64,000 nt of DNA from Nannobrachium achirus (taxonomy: Eukaryota > Chordata > Actinopteri > Myctophiformes > Myctophidae): positions 22,580,963 through 22,644,962 of the forward strand of contig OY997650.1 of the NCBI GenBank assembly GCA_963921795.1. The letters are read 5' to 3'. This document shows positions 12,470 to 24,237 of the stretch, piece after piece (positions within the stretch are counted from its first letter, which is position 1; each line of letters starts with the position of its first letter). Made by a program: the position numbers and the translations under genes. The notes beneath the pieces are model-generated. The model ran no database searches, was not told where the DNA came from, and was given only the letters and a program-made list of their open reading frames with translations.

Positions 12470-12695
12470 CCCAGCAACATCAGGAGGTGTCTGCATCCGT
12501 GCAGCAACACTGGCACCTTTGTAATTTTCTATTTCTGTGTTGGCCAATCAAAAATAGCAGATATACAAGCTCACGGCACGTTGTGCTGTGAGCTTGTTCG
12601 TCAGCTATTTTTGCATTTTTTTAAAACATCTTGAAAGTGTGAGAACTACTGATTTAGAAGGCATTTGTAGAATCAGCCTCAGGTCTTAATGGGTA
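12470..12695 (-). mobile_element. Family E copy 1 (partial, left limit unclear)
   Basis: Read on the minus strand it runs ccattaagacctgagg, a spacer, aaatcagtagttctcac and then the palindrome, the order seen at 22007. The ends are unclear. Confidence 0.6.
12549..12613. repeat. Shared palindrome, copy in E1
   Basis: CAAAAATAGCAGATATAC with arms CAAGCTCACGGCACG / TGCTGTGAGCTTG. Right outer arm worn. Confidence 0.88.
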
Positions 12696-12699
12696 TAGG

Positions 12700-13320
12700 G
12701 CTCAACCAGTCACTTTCTAGTTGTTGTTTTTTTTCCCACCTGAAATTATGCCTCTGGTTATCACCCACTTTGTTCTTTTATCAACGCCCTCTGTACACTA
12801 ACTTCTCATTGGCTCATTGAATTGAGATAGATGCCTAGAAAGAAGATAGCAGGGGCACTACTGGTATCCCCCTAACCACCAGTGCTCATGAAAGGGAATA
12901 CAATGAGCAAAAGAGGACAAAATGTGCCACAGAGGCTCAACAAATCCAGGTCCAGGCACTCAGGTGGATTTAGAAATAAAAGGCCTCTATTTGAATGGGC
13001 TAGAACATTAAAAAACACCTAGAGATAGATGCCTATACTTGTGCTCTTTGTTTGTGGCTATCCTGGCACTTTAATTCCCAGACCACTTACGCTGTTGTTG
13101 TTTGACAAAGGGTCATGGCACTTTCACACACCTGCACTTAGTAAGACTGGATAAGAGTGTCTGATAAATGCCTAAATTGTAGGATCCACGAGAACATGAC
13201 AGTAAGGTTGGACAGCAGAGCAGAGCAGTTACAGGGAGAGAGGCAGAGTAACATTATTTGCTGAAGAGGAAAGTGAAGAAGAGGACGAGGAAGATAGGAA
13301 AGAAGTATCATGCTGTAAAG
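12700..13320. other. No gene seen
   Basis: No recognised repeat. A purine-rich GAGGAAAG stretch lies near 13265-13305. Confidence 0.4.
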
Positions 13321-13330
13321 GTGATTTGAC

Positions 13331-13592
13331 TTAGCCTTGGAACCAGACCAAACCGCCTGGGCAAAAAAAAAAAAACTTGCCCTTGGCGAATATGGGTCTG
13401 GCCCCGCTCAATTGTGAATCGATTTCCTCTCCCCCAAAATTTGGCGGACCAATCAGGGCCCAGCATTGGTCTGGTCTAACCAATTGTGTCCAGAGCCATT
13501 TATTTAACCCACCCCTTGGAAATGAAAATTCTGCTCGCAAGTCCAGACCATCCGATACGCAGTGAGGAATTAGTATGAGCAACGCCAGGCTA
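13331..13592 (+). mobile_element. hAT-like MITE W
   Basis: Starts TTAGCCTTGGAACCAGACC and ends GAGCAACGCCAGGCTA. Perfect 8-bp duplication gatttgac (13323-13330, 13593-13600). Contains an A13 run and no shared palindrome. Confidence 0.9.
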
Positions 13593-13613
13593 GATTTGAC
13601 CACCTATACTTTA

Positions 13614-13637
13614 CTTTTTTTTTTTTTTTTTTTTTTT
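13614..13637. repeat. Poly-T tract
   Basis: T run followed by ttttatgattagtactttatt, possibly the reversed poly-A end of a retrotransposed sequence. Confidence 0.6.
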
Positions 13638-14108
13638 ATGATTAGTACTTTATTCAAAAATGTATTTTTTTTACAACAACAACAATAGACTAAAACATGA
13701 ATACAACGAAAGCAAAAACAAAGACAGACATACAAAGACACAAAACAAGAACAAACCTATACTTTATACTTTACTTTTGAAATGGCTAATTTCAAAATAA
13801 GTATTTTTAGATTTGTCAAAACCCCAAATTCAAGAATTCAGGGTATAACATCACATGTCAAATGCATGAATATTACTCTTCCAACAACACCTTCACATAG
13901 CAAACCCACTCCCCCTGAACATTGAGTAAAAAATAAAAAAAGGTTCACAAACAGCGTCCACAGAGTGACTGTGTGTAGCTGAACTCCCACAGCACACAGC
14001 CTTCCAACGGCTGCTCCAGTAACGAAGACGAAAGCCAGACACACGCCCGCGCACACACACACACTCTCTCACACAAATATACCTACACACCCACACCTCA
14101 AACACACT

Positions 14109-14263
14109 TAACGGCTGATTTATACTTAGCTGCATGCCGGTGTCATGCGGGAATAGCAGATCTTCAAGCAAATGACGTGTCGCACTGCGACGCGTCATGA
14201 GCTTGTAGATCTGCTACTTGCCGTGTACGACACGACGCGCGACCAAGTATAACTCAGGCTTTA
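14109..14263. mobile_element. Small MITE, family R
   Basis: Terminal inverted repeat TAACGGCTGATTTATACTT with AAGTATAACTCAGGCTTTA, a TIR type frequent in fish. About 155 bp, almost filled by the palindrome. No flanking duplication readable. Confidence 0.75.
14151..14219. repeat. Shared palindrome, copy in R
   Basis: GAATAGCAGATCTTCAAG / CTTGTAGATCTGCTAC with apex GACGTGTCGCACTGCGACGC. Confidence 0.88.
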
Positions 14264-14316
14264 GATGCACCGTCCGGATATATACATAGACAGACACACA
14301 CACACCCCTACACACG

Positions 14317-14319
<3 letters not shown>

Positions 14320-14372
<53 letters not shown>
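14320..14372. repeat. (AC)n microsatellite
   Basis: AC run. Confidence 0.95.
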
Positions 14373-14376
<4 letters not shown>

Positions 14377-15080
14377 TCCCCTTGCCTTCTCCCCTGGCCA
14401 GTCTCAACATCCCAGCGCTCTTTGCAGGCGACGTCCCACAATTCCGCGGGGTCCCTCATTAGGCCCAGGCAACCGAGTCCCAGGGGGGGCTCGTGGGTAA
14501 ACTTTGGAGAGGTCACCTCCTCTCTTCTGCCTCTCCTCCCACCCTCCTCCTCTCATCCCTCGTTCCCGCCGTCCTCGGGTCCCTGTCAGCACCGAGTGTA
14601 AACAAGCAGAAAGGTTAGCGCTGCGCTCACCTGACGCTGTCTTATCTCATTATGGGACAAGGGGACAGCGAGCTAGCCGGGCTAGCGCGCTAACGACGCC
14701 ACACAGTGCGCTCTAAAGAGGGACAAGGCAGGGGCCGGCCCCACACACACACACACTTTGTTATTGTTGTGCAGAGGCGAGTTAGTGTGCCTGGTGCCCG
14801 CCGCCTTCGGGGCAGTGCTCAGTGTTTGTCGCTAAACGTCGCAGTTGTGCTGTACACTGAAACGTGTAGCACTGTAACAAGCAAGACACTGTAGGCCTGC
14901 TAGACAATATAGGACAGGTAATAGTTCTGCCAACTCTTACACACAGAGCACGAGACTCAACAAAAGTCCTGCTCATGAGTTTGTTTGTTTTCGCCTTAAA
15001 TCTCAAAGCGAACCTTTAGTCAAGTCCTCGGCTTGAAACGTGATTTTATGAAAAAAGTATTGTTTTTATTATATAAACAA
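14373..15080. other. GC-rich stretch, no gene recognised
   Basis: Higher GC than the surroundings to about 14830. No splice-framed coding sequence was convincing and no repeat family of this window occurs here. Confidence 0.4.
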
Positions 15081-15087
15081 AAGACAA

Positions 15088-15136
15088 CCTACAAGCTCAC
15101 AACGCATGAGCTTAAATAGTGCATCTGCTATTTTTG
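15088..15136. repeat. Shared palindrome, decayed
   Basis: CCTACAAGCTCACAACGC, ATGAGCTT and ATCTGCTATTTTTG remain. The arms no longer match well. Confidence 0.7.
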
Positions 15137-15282
15137 AAGGATTTTTAAAAATGTTGGTCTCACTTTAGGTACGTGATGGGAAGATATGACAAATTATAAA
15201 TGATGTGACTTTTATAAGGCGTTGTGGTCTTGCTCCGTTTGCGATGTATGTTCTCGCTCAGACAGGCACGCACGCATGCACT

Positions 15283-15425
<143 letters not shown>

Positions 15426-15774
15426 TTTGCTGACTGGCCGTGGGAGAAGCCGTGGGAGAAGCCATTCTGCGTGCTGAGTGAATGTCAAGGTTGGTGTGAT
15501 CTGTCCTTGTCATCACTCTGCCCAGGAGAAGGTCAGGGGCTCGCTCAGCTCAAACCACCTGCACTAAGCAGGCTGCAGGACAGCTGGAGGAACAGGACAG
15601 CTGAAAGAAATCTTCAGGGTTCCCACGGTCATGAAATTCCTGGAAATATTTTGAAATTAGAAAAATATTTTGAAATTAGAAAAATATTTTTCTAGTACTA
15701 GAAAAGTTTTGGAATTTATCAAGGGTCCTGGAAGGTCCTGGAAAAAATAGCTATGCATGTCTTTGGTTATTGAT

Positions 15775-15992
15775 TTTGTTAATACCTCTGAAATGACAAA
15801 TTAAACATTGGCCAAATTGTCAAATATTGGAGGCAGAAATTGTGAAAATAGCCGATCTACATGCTCATGTAGATCTGCTATTTTCACAATAGAATCGTGT
15901 TATGCAAAATTCCTCAACTCTTAGTGCTCTTCGGGGTGCCGGGTCCCATGATTATTTTGGGGGTCACGGCCTGAAAAGGTTGAGAACCACTG
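15775..15992 (-). mobile_element. MITE family B, copy 6, left-truncated, nested in C
   Basis: Carries the family B centre and ends GGTTGAGAACCACTG. The left start is not the terminal repeat, so part was lost. Confidence 0.75.
15840..15889. repeat. Shared palindrome, short form in B6
   Basis: TTGTGAAAATAGCCGATC with GATCTGCTATTTTCACAA around the minimal core CTACATGCTCATGTAG. The whole apex has been removed. Confidence 0.92.
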
Positions 15993-16490
15993 GCAAACAC
16001 TACCTGTCTTTGGGCATTGTGCATAGGAGTAAGCGACCTGTTATTGAGCTGAATTATTGTTATATAGTCCTGGAAATTGGGTTAAATATTCTGGAAAAGT
16101 TTTGGAAAGGTTTTGGAAATTAATTGGTAAAAATGTGTGGGAACCCTGAATCTTCCTCCAAGTATAATCATAATACCTGATGATTATGTTGTAGTAGGCC
16201 GAAAATTGGGAAATCACAGCTTTCCAGACTGTGGTCAAAATGTACTTGCAGTTGCAACTATGGTCACTTTTCTACTGTCCTCATCAACAACAACAACATC
16301 TGGTGTATTAGCTGTGACAAAGGCATCATTTGCATTGTTGCGCATGAACATGGCACCCCTGGTTCCCATATATGGAGATCCTGTACTGTATATGGAGATA
16401 TGCTGTGAGACCCCAAACATGCTTACTCAGTTATTCGTTATGTGAAAGTCTTATGATGTCTATGACATCTGACATCATACAGTACATACA

Positions 16491-16711
16491 ATCCCTTTTA
16501 TGCCCATACCGGTATATGGAGATCCCTGTGTCCTGTAGAACCAGCCACACAGATATGGGCTGTCTTGGCCATCTCTCTTGGCCATATGGATTCTGTTAGT
16601 GTGGTATGTGGCCTCCATACTGTATATGGGCATTCCCATATGAAGTCCTGTTAGATATGGGCTACATATTGATGACATCAGGGATCTCCATATATGGGCA
16701 TAAAAGGGGAT
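16491..16711. mobile_element. Possible MITE with ATCCCTTTTATGCCCATA ends
   Basis: 16491-16525 and 16681-16711 are inverted copies (ATCCCTTTTATGCCCATA and TATATGGAGATCC against their complements). Several extra TATATGGAGAT copies lie around 16370-16620. No clear flanking duplication. Confidence 0.65.
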
Positions 16712-16831
16712 TAGTGTGGTTCCCCTGGCATCAGCGTGATGTCAGAGTGGCAAACCCATAGACCGTAAAAAACCTGACACTGACAGACGGAGACAAGATG
16801 TGCCGTTTCTGACATTAAACTGCGACCGCAA

Positions 16832-17155
16832 TTAACCCTTCGTGTGCCTATCCCGAACAAGTTCGCCGAATCCAATACAAAGTCACATCTTTAGAGAGCA
16901 TTTTCTCTGAATTGTGTTCCCAGACCAAAGACAACGTTTTTTTGCGACTGAAATAGCTTTAGATCGGGCTTCTAAAAAATAAAGACGCTAATGGCTAAGT
17001 GTTAGCTAACTTCCTCCTCTCGTCATACATAACAGTGGCTGGAGTGAAATCCCAAGGCACTACGGGCAGTGTCGACGGAAGCTAGAGCGAAGGCCTATAG
17101 AGATATTTCTGGCACTCTAGCGGCAACTTGTGGCCCGGGGCACTCATTGGGTTAA
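16832..17155. mobile_element. Possible TTAA MITE
   Basis: TTAACCCTTCGTGTGCC at left and GGGGCACTCATTGGGTTAA at right form an imperfect TIR with TTAA at both ends, piggyBac-like. Confidence 0.65.
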
Positions 17156-17330
17156 TCATTGCATTTTTTTATTCATGAAAATCTTTTTGGGAAATGTTTT
17201 TTGAAAATGTTTTGAAATAATATTTCAATTCAAAACAGGAAACAAAAATGTAAGGGACACATAAAAATGTGTCGGTGACCCACAAATGGTTCCCAACACA
17301 GTGTTTGGGTTTGGGAACCAGTGTTCTAAT

Positions 17331-17358
17331 ACAAACTTGTGAACTTGTAGATCAGCTA
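17331..17358. repeat. Shared palindrome, right half only
   Basis: ACTTGTGAACTTGTAGATC then AGCTAT. The left half is absent. Confidence 0.6.
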
Positions 17359-17532
17359 TATCACACAAGTCAAGACGAAGTACATCAATGAGGCGTTATG
17401 CTGCATGGCGGTTGTCAGACAGAGTAGTGGCTGCTGAAGGGGGTGGCTGTGTTGGTCCCCTTTGACGTCACCAAGCCCCTGTGATCCATAACGGGAAGCG
17501 ATTTTAATGCAGCGAGTAATTGCAATATGCTC

Positions 17533-17535
<3 letters not shown>

Positions 17536-17565
<30 letters not shown>

Positions 17566-17590
17566 ACACACACACACACACACACGCACG
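17536..17590. repeat. (AC)n microsatellite
   Basis: AC run with a CC interruption. Confidence 0.93.
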
Positions 17591-18200
17591 CTCACACACC
17601 GAGACACAAAAATACTCCGCTGTCCACTCTGGGAGATCCGGGCTGAAATCTGACCTGCTGTAGTGGAACCAATCAGACGTTGCTGAAGGTCATCGTTTGG
17701 AAATGAGATAAAGATTCGGCGTGCTTTGTTGCATTAGACACGCCAAGTCCCACACTGCTGTGAGCCACATCCTGTCAGGACAGGTTTGTTGGGTCCAAGT
17801 AAAATACAAATAAACCAGTAAGACTCCCTAATCGGGAGATAAGCGACCGTCACGTCGCATACACAAACTTTAGAAGGCAATCGTAGCCAATCAGGAGGGA
17901 ATATGTGAAATGGGACAGATCCATGTTGATGACATGACTTTAGAGATACTGTGTGCCGCTTTGCGTGACTTTAGGGCAACATCTGTAGGAGCAGTGTCCA
18001 AAAATGTGTTTAGCAAAAATCAGCCTGATGGTGGCACTAAAACAGGGTCATGTGAGAAATCAGGTTGTGGTTTGGCAGCCAAGGAGTGTGTGTGCAAAGT
18101 TTGGCATGGATAGGGGCAACGGTGGCGGAGATATGAGTAGGGGCAAAAGTGTGACTTGGTGTGGCGTGGCGTGGCGTGGCGTGACAGAGGGACAGCCGGT
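17591..18200. other. No gene seen
   Basis: No recognised repeat apart from a short GGCGT tandem (about 18161-18184). Confidence 0.4.
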
Positions 18201-18206
18201 GGAGCT

Positions 18207-18311
18207 TTAACACCCAAGGGGCCAAACTCGTTCAGTTACGAGATAAGGCCACTAGAGGTCACTCTGCCAAAAGGAGTTGTCTCGTTCCTCAACGAGACAA
18301 CAAAGGGTTAA
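18207..18311. mobile_element. Possible short TTAA element with hairpins
   Basis: TTAA at 18207-18210 and 18308-18311. An exact 11-bp hairpin GTTGTCTCGTT / AACGAGACAAC (loop CCTC) lies at 18276-18301 and a shorter CTCGT/ACGAG hairpin near 18227-18242. Confidence 0.55.
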
Positions 18312-18320
18312 CTGTGCAGC

Positions 18321-18788
18321 GTGCTGCGCGCATGTTGTGTTGTCTGGTATCGCGACGCCCCAGCCGCCTTAAAGTTAAAGCTTCAAACAGCCCAAAACAA
18401 ACTAATTAGGGTTGTGCTTGGTCTCCCTCCTCTGACCCACCTTACCGATCATCACCTCGAAAGCGTGGGATGGCTCAAAGTAGCTGACAGAGTACAGCAT
18501 CTTGCAATGGGCCTGGTGTACAAGATACACTACACCTCCAAGATTCCCATGTACCTGACAAACTACTTCTTAAAGGTCAAGGATGTTCACGACCACAACA
18601 CCAGAGGCAGCTCCACTAATCATCATCAACGTAGATTTAACACTAAACAAGGCTCTAACTCGTTCTCCTGCTACACCATCAACATGTGGAACGCCCTTCC
18701 TCAAGCCCTAAAGGAGAGCAAATCCCTAGCCTCCTTCAAAATTGGTATGAAAAGTCACCTTCAGACAGCTGCTACCCGTGACTTGTAA
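18321..18788 (+). pseudogene. Non-LTR retrotransposon reverse-transcriptase ORF, C-terminal remnant
   Basis: A 155-residue open frame matching the region after the reverse-transcriptase domain in the C-terminus of Jockey/CR1/L2-type LINE proteins. The recognisable blocks, in order, are KLQTAQNKLIRVVLGL (about residues 22-37), LESVGWLKVADRVQHL (about 47-62), YLTNYFLKVKDVHDHNTRGS (about 79-98), the NMWNALPQALKES block (about 127-139) and a final SFKIGMKSHL. In the intact protein this follows the polymerase that copies element RNA at the nicked target. The copy is 5'-truncated at about 18325, so the methionine at the start belongs to the junction and is not the true start. Endonuclease and polymerase domains are missing. 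The clade call is from remembered motif style only. Confidence 0.85.
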
Positions 18789-19080
18789 ATAGACTAAGCC
18801 CCCATGCCCCCCCCCCCCCTTTTTTTTTATTATTCTTTTTTCTGCCTTTGTATTTGATGTTATGCTTTTGAAACTGATATTATCCTAGATAAAGTACTAT
18901 GTTCTATCCGTCTGTCTTTCAATGTTATATGAGATACTTAAAGTGTGGTTCCTGTGGAAATAAGCCTCGGCTTTCTAGGATCTCCTTTTAGTTGACCTTG
19001 TACCAGTGATTTGTACTGTCATGAAACTGTACTTTTTTCTATTGCAAACTTCTAATAAATTCTTCAATCAATCAATCAAT
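18321..19080 (+). mobile_element. 5'-truncated non-LTR retrotransposon (Jockey/CR1/L2-like)
   Basis: C-terminal coding remnant plus about 290 bp of 3' UTR, ending in 'tctaataaattcttcaatc' and a (TCAA)n tail. The UTR includes a C-run/T-run near 18810. Its last 120 bp recur at 8805-8921. Confidence 0.87.
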
Positions 19081-19084
19081 GACC

Positions 19085-19810
19085 CTGGTCCATACGTCAC
19101 AACGTGGCTCGCAGAGACACATAATGGATGGTCTAGGCTGCATTGACTTCCATTCTAGGCTGAAACATAAAAACAGCTTTATCTATGAATAAGGTGCAAA
19201 GAACGCCAGGGAAGCAGAGATCTGCTTGTTTTCACGGCGACACTTTACCGCGATGGTCGGCCCCGGTTTGGATTTTAGTTACGCAAGTGTTTGTAAACAA
19301 ATGGATTATCCTCCTCAATCGTCAGTGGACACTCACGTGCACACGCACGAAGCTTCCGAGGCTCTTCAAAATTAAAGCGTAAGTGAACGACGGCAGCAGC
19401 AACAGCTAGAAATGTTAGAAACCTTGGCTTCCCATGTGTTAATAAGCAGGAAACAGGAATCATTTTCGATTTGGAATTAAATTTTTTACCTTACATTCTT
19501 TTATTGGAATATTTTCAATGACGTGCCCAAACTTGGGAGACCATGTTGGTTAATCCAGTCTACTGCTTATTTTGGGTTGAGCATCAATGTGTGCGAGAGA
19601 GGCTTCATGTGACCACTGAGCTACAACAGGTCACAACGGTGTTATTTTCTCTCTTACCGTTTCATGGTTTGCAGGTATTTTCTGTGTTGACTCCTCTTTC
19701 ACTCTTTCTATCACCCCAATATTGTTGTAAGTCTCATATCTCTCTATATTCCACAGCCAGAGTTAATACTGCGAACTCTTTCACCACAACACTCCTCACC
19801 ACAATCATTC
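19085..19810. other. No gene seen
   Basis: No repeat family or coding sequence recognised. Confidence 0.4.
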
Positions 19811-19812
19811 TG

Positions 19813-19814
<2 letters not shown>

Positions 19815-19877
<63 letters not shown>
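19815..19877. repeat. (TC)n microsatellite
   Basis: Perfect TC run of about 62 bp. Confidence 0.96.
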
Positions 19878-19879
<2 letters not shown>

Positions 19880-19993
19880 CTCTGTTTAAACAGATGCATG
19901 TAATTAAAGTCTGTTTTAAATGGTATTGAAAGTTTGTATGTTAAATGACTCGATTGAAAGACAGTATCATTATGGTCAAAGACACGGTAGATG

Positions 19994-20121
<128 letters not shown>

Positions 20122-20421
20122 ACAGTTTATTTTATTATCTGGACTCTCAGTTGATTATAACAATGCTTTGTTCATGTCTCCTTTTCGAGTCTAATCTCAC
20201 GGCAAATTCCCATAGCTCTATAGTAGCGAAACAATTCAATACCTTAATTTGTATGATATTGTGTGAATCAAAATGCACACAGTGTCGACTTGAGCAATAT
20301 TTCGACATGGACCAAACCATGACCAAAGCCATACCCTAACCCCAACCCTATAATAACTTACCTCAACCAACTGATGCAATGGAAATTTCGTTGTGATCTT
20401 TCATAGGATATGATACAAACC

Positions 20422-20954
20422 CAGTGTTGTGTTTGACAGCAAATTTTGATTTATTTTTAGTCAAAGTTTTTAATAAAATGTAATTTAGTTGTAGTCATAA
20501 TTTAGTCACCTGAAAAGTTTTAGTTTTAGTCTAGATTTAGTTGACTGAATATAAGATTTTAGGCGACTAAATCTACAGTTGATTTAGTCGACTAAAATGT
20601 ATTTTGGCAGGCCTTGATGGCATCGTAATGACTGATTTTACACTTGGTTGCGTGCTGAACATAGCCGATCTACAAGCTCACAACGCGTCACAGCTTGTAG
20701 ATATGCTATTTTCAGCACGCACCACCTGAGAGCAACCAAACATAAAATGACTTCTCCACTAGTCCCTCCCTAAAGTTTTAGTCTAGTTTTTATTTTGTTG
20801 ACGAAATTGTCAATATATTTAGTCTTAGTTTTAGTCATCATAGCTTAAGTTTTTATTTCGTTTTAATTTTTTAGTATTTTAGTTTTCGTCAGTGAAAAAA
20901 ACCGTAGTCGTCAAAAAAATTTCGTCATAGTTTTAGTCAACGAAATCAACACTG
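20422..20954 (+). mobile_element. hAT-like MITE, family H, copy 1
   Basis: Starts CAGTGTTGTGTTTGACAGC and ends ATCAACACTG. The arms are rich in ttagtttagtc-type motifs, and the palindrome is in the middle. The 8-bp flanks do not match, so the flanks are worn or the element is recombinant. Confidence 0.88.
20650..20720. repeat. Shared palindrome, copy in H1
   Basis: Family H collar GCGTGCTGAA pairs with TTCAGCACGC. Arms CTACAAGCTCACAACGCG / AGCTTGTAG, with the right arm shortened. Confidence 0.9.
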
Positions 20955-21369
20955 GAATACTCCTAGCTTTCCTACCGACTCTCCCTCTCAGCTCTCTCCT
21001 ACCGTACAGTATACACTGTCTCCCTCTCAGCTTTCCTACCATCCCTCCTCCCTTACACAGTTTTCCCTCTCAGCTTTCCTACCGTCTGGTCTGTGCCGAC
21101 ATCAGACCACTGCCGCTGGCTGTCTGGTATTTATTGGATCGAAGGTATTTGTTCTCTTTGCCCACGCGACCGCCTCAAACCCGTTATAAAACTAAAATGC
21201 CCCAAATTCCTCCCCACCCATTCTCATTAAGTTTTATAACGCAGTCGTTGACGAATACGCAGGCCAGATGGCTGATGACCGCAGGGGATCGGTGGCATTA
21301 GACCGGTTGGAAGGAAGTCACAGGACGAGATGTCAACCCGGTATCACCCCCAGGATGAGTCCTTCAGTG

Positions 21370-21808
21370 CAGGGGTCTTCAACAGGGGGTCCAGGCACCT
21401 AGGGGGTCCTCAGAGTTACTGTAGGGGGTCCTCCAAATCTTTGTATTATATTTATATTAGCCACGTGAACCATAGTGTCCAAATTCTGAGAACTTTAGCC
21501 AAAAATAGCAGATCTACAAGCTCACAACGCCTCGCGCTGCAAGGCGTTGTGAGCTTGTAGATCGGCTATTTTCGGTAAAGAGGTTTGGTGTAGAGGGGAA
21601 AAAGAGCACACTAAGTACAGAGTGAAAGGTCAAGTTTATTAAGTATTGACGGTTTAAGTGGTTAAATATCTGAAAACACAAATTGACATGAATCCAAAAT
21701 ACATTGTGCTGTCAAACGATGAAACTATATGGAATCTATGAAAAGGATGTGGGGGTCCCTACCTCATCTCTCTCAACTAAGGGGGCCTGAAAACGTTGAA
21801 GACCCCTG
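21370..21808 (-). mobile_element. hAT-like MITE, family A, copy 2
   Basis: Starts CAGGGGTCTTCAAC and ends CGTTGAAGACCCCTG. Perfect 8-bp duplication cttcagtg (21362-21369, 21809-21816). Opposite orientation to A1. Confidence 0.96.
21498..21576. repeat. Shared palindrome, copy in A2
   Basis: GCCAAAAATAGCAGATC with GATCGGCTATTTTCGG, arms CAAGCTCACAACGCC / GGCGTTGTGAGCTTG, apex TCGCGCTGCAA. Confidence 0.95.
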
Positions 21809-22006
21809 CTTCAGTGTCCTGCATGGCCTGTCCCCAATTTCTATCGTCGAATCTGATTGGCCGTCTAATGCCAATAGCTGACTGACAGGCTCTGCCCCTG
21901 AGCCACTGCCGCCCCAGAATATGTCCGTTGGTGTTCAGCATCGCGGGTCAGACCTCATGACTTAACGGTAGTGACGAGATGAAGAGGATTGTGTAAAAGT
22001 CGAACC

Positions 22007-22345
22007 ATTAAGACCTGAGGCCGATACAAATGTCTTCTAAATCCTATCAGTTTTCCGAAAGAATTATGTTGCTAAATCAGTGGTTCCCAAGGACCCCCGA
22101 AATTATTTGTATTTGGCCGGCGACCCCCATCTCACAATATTTTGTGCCAGGGACCCCCAGAAGCAAAGATTTTAGTTAAAATGTTCAATTTAAAAATGTA
22201 TATATTCAAAGATTTGTACAAAATGTGTTCACGATAAATAAAATAAAAAGCAGATCTACAAGCTCATAGTGCGGCACGAAGTGATACGCAATGATCTTGT
22301 AGATCTGGTATTTTTGAATAGCCAAAGTATAAAATGACACGGATG
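22007..22345 (+). mobile_element. Family E copy 2
   Basis: ccattaagacctgaggccg, ctaaatcctatcagttttc, 'agtggttcccaaggaccccc' and the palindrome, in that order. Same order as 47215 and 51115, and as the inner part of family D. The right end is unclear. Confidence 0.7.
22245..22318. repeat. Shared palindrome, copy in E2
   Basis: AAAAAGCAGATCTACAAG with CTTGTAGATCTGGTATTTTT. Apex worn. Confidence 0.88.
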
Positions 22346-23160
22346 CTTTCACGGTTTTAAATGGGTTCAAATGGATACCCAGTGCTTACTTACTTGCTTG
22401 ATTTGATTGATGCTGATAGGGTCTGCTTCATCTCATGACAGTGATATCTACCTTTGTTTTACCTGTAATTGGATAAACCCCTGAAAACAGGCAAATTACG
22501 GTACTGAGTATCAGTTATCTGACTGATGTCCACAGATTATCATAAGTGACATTGGGCTTGTTTTACTCTGCAGTCGCTTGTAAATATTGGCAGGTAATTC
22601 GTGGTGTTTCTTTTGGGTTTACTAAAGTGTAGTTGCTTATTATGTAGAGCTTGCTATTGTTGTTTAAATCAGTCCTCAAACATGTTCATGTATCATTCCT
22701 AATGCCATTAAGGCAATGAATGAAGTCATGTCTCGCTGATCTGCCTGTTTTTTTCCAACATATGCCATTGTTGTCCTTCCTGGTTGCCTTAAAGTATGCT
22801 TTGTGTCATTGTGTGTAATTGTTTGTTGCTGTTATCTGTTTTAATGTTGTAATTGTATATGAGATATGAGACAAAAGACAAATCTCCACATTGTGGACAA
22901 ATAAATGAAACTAACTAACATTAACTCCAATTTGATTTTGTGCCAGAGACCGCGCATACACCAAATTGTGTATTTAAAATGTTTCAAACATATTTAAAAC
23001 ATTTTCATGATTATATTTTCTTTTCTTTTTTAAATAGACGATTTTTATAGGATTATAAGGTAGTTCTACAGATTCTTATGCTATATGAACTCATTTTGCT
23101 GGGAATCCCCGGCTGAGACCCTGTGTGCTTGTTTTATGGTACAGCAGGCCTCATATGGGG
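22346..23160. other. No gene seen; possible LINE tail near 22860-22925
   Basis: The 'tctccacattgtggac aaataaatgaaac' stretch resembles a non-LTR 3' terminus with an AACTAACT tail, but no coding remnant precedes it. Confidence 0.4.
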
Positions 23161-23162
23161 TC

Positions 23163-23358
<196 letters not shown>

Positions 23359-23359
23359 G

Positions 23360-24030
23360 ACACGCAGTCTGCTCGAGTCACCGCGTGTGTAGGGCGCCCT
23401 CCATCTTAAACACCGTCCTAAGACAAATGGGCAACAGAACGGAGGGCGCAATTATAACTATTCTTAAAATACTGAATAATGGCTAGCAGACAGCGTCTCA
23501 GAGAGAAACGGGTCAACCTCCACTGAGCACCTCTCTGTCATGTACAGTATAGTGGAGCTGGGGCAGCGCGCCTCCTCCTCTGTGCTACTTGAAACTTTAA
23601 ACTGTGATGTAGGCCAATGGTTTTCAAACTCCGTCCCCGAGGACGTGCGTTTTCAGAACCATTTGTTCCCTATTCCCCAAAGACAATTTTGTGGGCTTTT
23701 ACGGGCGACGCATCCACCGGAACGCCGTGCGTTTTTAGGCAACTAACCCAGAAGCCCACTGTACTTTGTTCAGCACGTCGTCGCCCACGCGTATAAGAAT
23801 GCCTTGTCTGACATGAGCGATAGCCGCGGCGTAGCAGCTTCTCCAGAGTGATAATATTAATGGGTGATGCGTAATCGTGAGGCAGAATAAACCAAAAATA
23901 TTTCCAGCGCGCTATCCTATCTTTGCTCTTGTCTACTTGTTTGTTGCCATGGAACTTCTCTGGATCTCATGCGGGCATTCCAGGGATCACAGGGAATGTG
24001 TCTGGGTAGTCTGGATATGGGACCCTGGTC
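23360..24030. other. No gene seen
   Basis: No repeat or exon recognised. GC moderately raised near 23540-23850. Confidence 0.4.
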
Positions 24031-24237
24031 CCAACCAAACAGTGTTGTTTTTGACAGCAAATTTTCATTTAGTTTTAGTCATAGTCTTTTGAATAAAATG
24101 TAATTTAGTTTTAGTCATAATTTAGTCACCAGAAAAGTATTGGTTTTAGTCTAATTTTAGTCGACTAAATATCATAGGAGTTTACGCGACTCTACAGTTA
24201 AATCTACAGTTGATTTAGTCAACTGAATGTATTTTGT

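Larger units (their letters stand above)
15615..16148 (+). mobile_element. MITE, family C, host of nested B6
   Basis: Starts CAGGGTTCCCACGG and ends TGTGGGAACCCTG. A 6-bp direct repeat aatctt abuts both ends. The subterminal 'tcctggaaa' repeats are typical of this fish family. Family B sequence occupies the centre. Confidence 0.85.

Noticed and set aside
13614..13760. Processed pseudogene end (poly-T with TTTATT)
   Set aside because: No coding sequence follows on the minus strand.
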